DNA from: an uncultured Micrococcus sp.
Lineage (GTDB): Bacteria; Actinomycetota; Actinomycetes; Actinomycetales; Micrococcaceae
Direction: 5' to 3'
Assembly: GCA_946222435.1 (NCBI GenBank)
Contig: CAMIOJ010000147.1
Span: forward strand, 1-5,903
DNA: 5,903 nucleotides
The notes under the pieces: model-generated
What the model saw: only the letters and a program-made list of their open reading frames with translations
Told to the model about the DNA's origin: nothing
Database searches by the model: none
Translations under genes and position numbers: made by a program
Part shown: positions 4,775 through 5,903 of the stretch, piece after piece
Numbering within the stretch: the first letter of the stretch is position 1
Layout: the number at the start of each line of letters is the position of its first letter

Positions 4775-5903
4775 TCAGAGCTGCGCCAGCGCGGCGACGG
4801 CCCGGTCGGTGGCGGCGCGGGCGTCGGCCACCTGGGACTCGATGCCGGAGAAGACCACGGAGAACACGAGCACGCGTCCCCGGGTGGTCACCACGCGCCC
4901 GGTCAGGGACACGGACTCGAGGAGGGTGCCGGTCTTCGCGGCGGCGGTGTCCTCGGCGGCGGAGCCCACCAGCCGCTTCTCCAGCGTGGAGTCGCTGCCG
5001 GGGGTGGGCAGGCCCTGGAGCGTGGCGCCGAGCAGCGGCATCTCCGCGGAGGCGGCCAGCACCCCGGTGAGCGCGGCGGCGCTGATGCGGTTGCGGCCGG
5101 TGAGGCCGCAGGCGTCCTGGAGGTCCATCCCCTCGGTGTCCACACCGAGGTCCGCGGCCACGTCCGTCATGAGCGCGGCGACACCGCGGTGGTCCGGTGT
5201 ACGCCCGACGGCGTAGGCGGCGTTGCGGGCCAGGGCCTCGGCGAGCTGGTTGTCCGAGTGGGCCAGCATGTAGTCCACCTGCTCGCGCAGCGGTGCGGAA
5301 CGCACCTCGCCCACGGACTCGGAGTCCTCCACCATCTCCCGCGGGGCCGTGGTCTGCGGGACGTCCTCGCGGACCGTCAGCTCCAGGTCCACGCCGGACT
5401 CCTCGACCGTCTCCTTCAGCACCGACTGGAAGCGCCGGGCCGTGAACTGCGCGGGGTTCGCCACGCGCTCCTCCGCGGTGCCGGGTTCGGGGCGTCCGCC
5501 GAAGGTGGCCAGCGGCTGGACCCGGGAGATGTAGCCCTCGTCCAGCAGCCCCTGGCTCCAGGCCGGGTTCACACCGTCGCCGGCGTAGAGCCGCAGGTCC
5601 ACGGTCAGCTCGACCTCGCCGGTGACGCCCTGCTCCTGCAGGCCCTGCACGGTCTCCTCGGCGAGCGTCGCCAGGCCGGCACGGCCGTCCACGCGGGTCT
5701 CGTCCGAGGCGCCGGTGCCGAGCATGACGTCGCCTCCGCCCACCAGCACCAGCTGCTTCGGGCCCTCGGGCTCGGGGGACGACGACGGCGGCGCCCCCTC
5801 GTCCTCCGACTCGCCCGGGGAGGGGCTCGCCGAGGACGGGCTGGGGCTCTCGGTCGACTCGTCGCCACCGCCCGCACCGTCCGTGGGGCTGGGAGTGGAG
5901 GTC
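4775..5903 (-). CDS. dacB: PBP4-type D-alanyl-D-alanine carboxypeptidase, 5'-partial
   Basis: This is an exported serine peptidase of the S13 (PBP4/DacB) family, which removes the terminal D-Ala from peptidoglycan stem peptides or cuts their cross-links outside the membrane. The gene runs off the right edge; 375 residues are visible. The signal peptide and SxxK active-site motif (nucleophile Ser, Lys) are off-window. Visible motifs are the family strand LVLVGGGDVML (from about 5752), the SxN triad SDN (5249-5257, in MLAHSDNQLAEALAR) and KTG (4928-4936, in AAKTGTLLESVSLTGRV). The DGSGLS-like loop reads DACGLTGRNR. About 47 residues before GGGD are rich in Ser, Pro, Glu, Asp and Gly; as SxxK normally precedes GGGD by a few dozen residues, this looks like an insertion within the fold rather than a tail. 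It is first of the four-gene run, separated from the next by 171 bp. Confidence 0.93.
   Translation of the reverse strand, partial: TSTPSPTDGAGGGDESTESPSPSSASPSPGESEDEGAPPSSSPEPEGPKQLVLVGGGDVMLGTGASDETRVDGRAGLATLAEETVQGLQEQGVTGEVELTVDLRLYAGDGVNPAWSQGLLDEGYISRVQPLATFGGRPEPGTAEERVANPAQFTARRFQSVLKETVEESGVDLELTVREDVPQTTAPREMVEDSESVGEVRSAPLREQVDYMLAHSDNQLAEALARNAAYAVGRTPDHRGVAALMTDVAADLGVDTEGMDLQDACGLTGRNRISAAALTGVLAASAEMPLLGATLQGLPTPGSDSTLEKRLVGSAAEDTAAAKTGTLLESVSLTGRVVTTRGRVLVFSVVFSGIESQVADARAATDRAVAALAQL

Noticed and set aside
2031..5216. A 1061-codon open frame on the plus strand
   Set aside because: It runs antisense across tilS, the Zincin_2 gene and part of dacB. Its product is low-complexity Arg/Gly/Ala/Pro sequence with no family motif, typical of open shadow frames in very GC-rich DNA.

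Overview
The window is high-GC DNA with almost exclusively G/C-ending codons in its conserved genes, which suggests a high-GC actinobacterium. The gene set and order (dacB, a Zincin_2/DUF2342 protein, tilS, hpt) fit the Micrococcales, and a Micrococcus- or Kocuria-like member of the Micrococcaceae is my best guess. That is inference from family knowledge, not from a marker gene.

All five genes lie on the minus strand, so they read from right to left. At the right edge is a 5'-truncated dacB (PBP4-type D-Ala-D-Ala carboxypeptidase, 4775-5903), whose N-terminal end and SxxK motif lie outside the window. After a 171-bp gap with nested inverted repeats comes a Zincin_2/DUF2342 putative zinc metalloprotease (3461-4603). 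It is followed after 5 bp by tilS, tRNA(Ile)-lysidine synthetase (2058-3455), and after 92 bp by hpt, hypoxanthine phosphoribosyltransferase (1414-1965). This is a conserved housekeeping neighbourhood covering cell-wall trimming, AUA-codon decoding and purine salvage. In most actinobacteria the next gene after tilS-hpt is ftsH.

The left quarter differs. Where ftsH would be expected there is an accessory gene (128-1252) encoding an AbiEi-type winged-helix antitoxin domain joined to a DUF559/Vsr-like nuclease fold. Two copies of a 74-bp element bracket this gene tightly (21-94 and 1307-1380). Each copy is a long, nearly perfect palindrome with two 34-nt arms and a 5-nt loop. The copies match at 61 of 74 positions, differ mostly at the hairpin tip, and at two tip base pairs differ in a compensating way. 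Each copy begins exactly 33 nt after the stop codon of the gene upstream of it. No transposase, target duplication or AbiEii toxin gene is visible. The gene with its two hairpins is the part most worth following up, as a possible passive mobile cassette, a REP-like element or a pair of structured intercistronic terminators.

Smaller oddities are a DnaA-box match just upstream of the accessory gene, a 14-bp perfect palindrome after hpt, two unusual insertions in TilS, and a Ser/Pro/Glu-rich insertion in the PBP4 fold. No RNA genes, CRISPR arrays or recognisable IS elements were seen.
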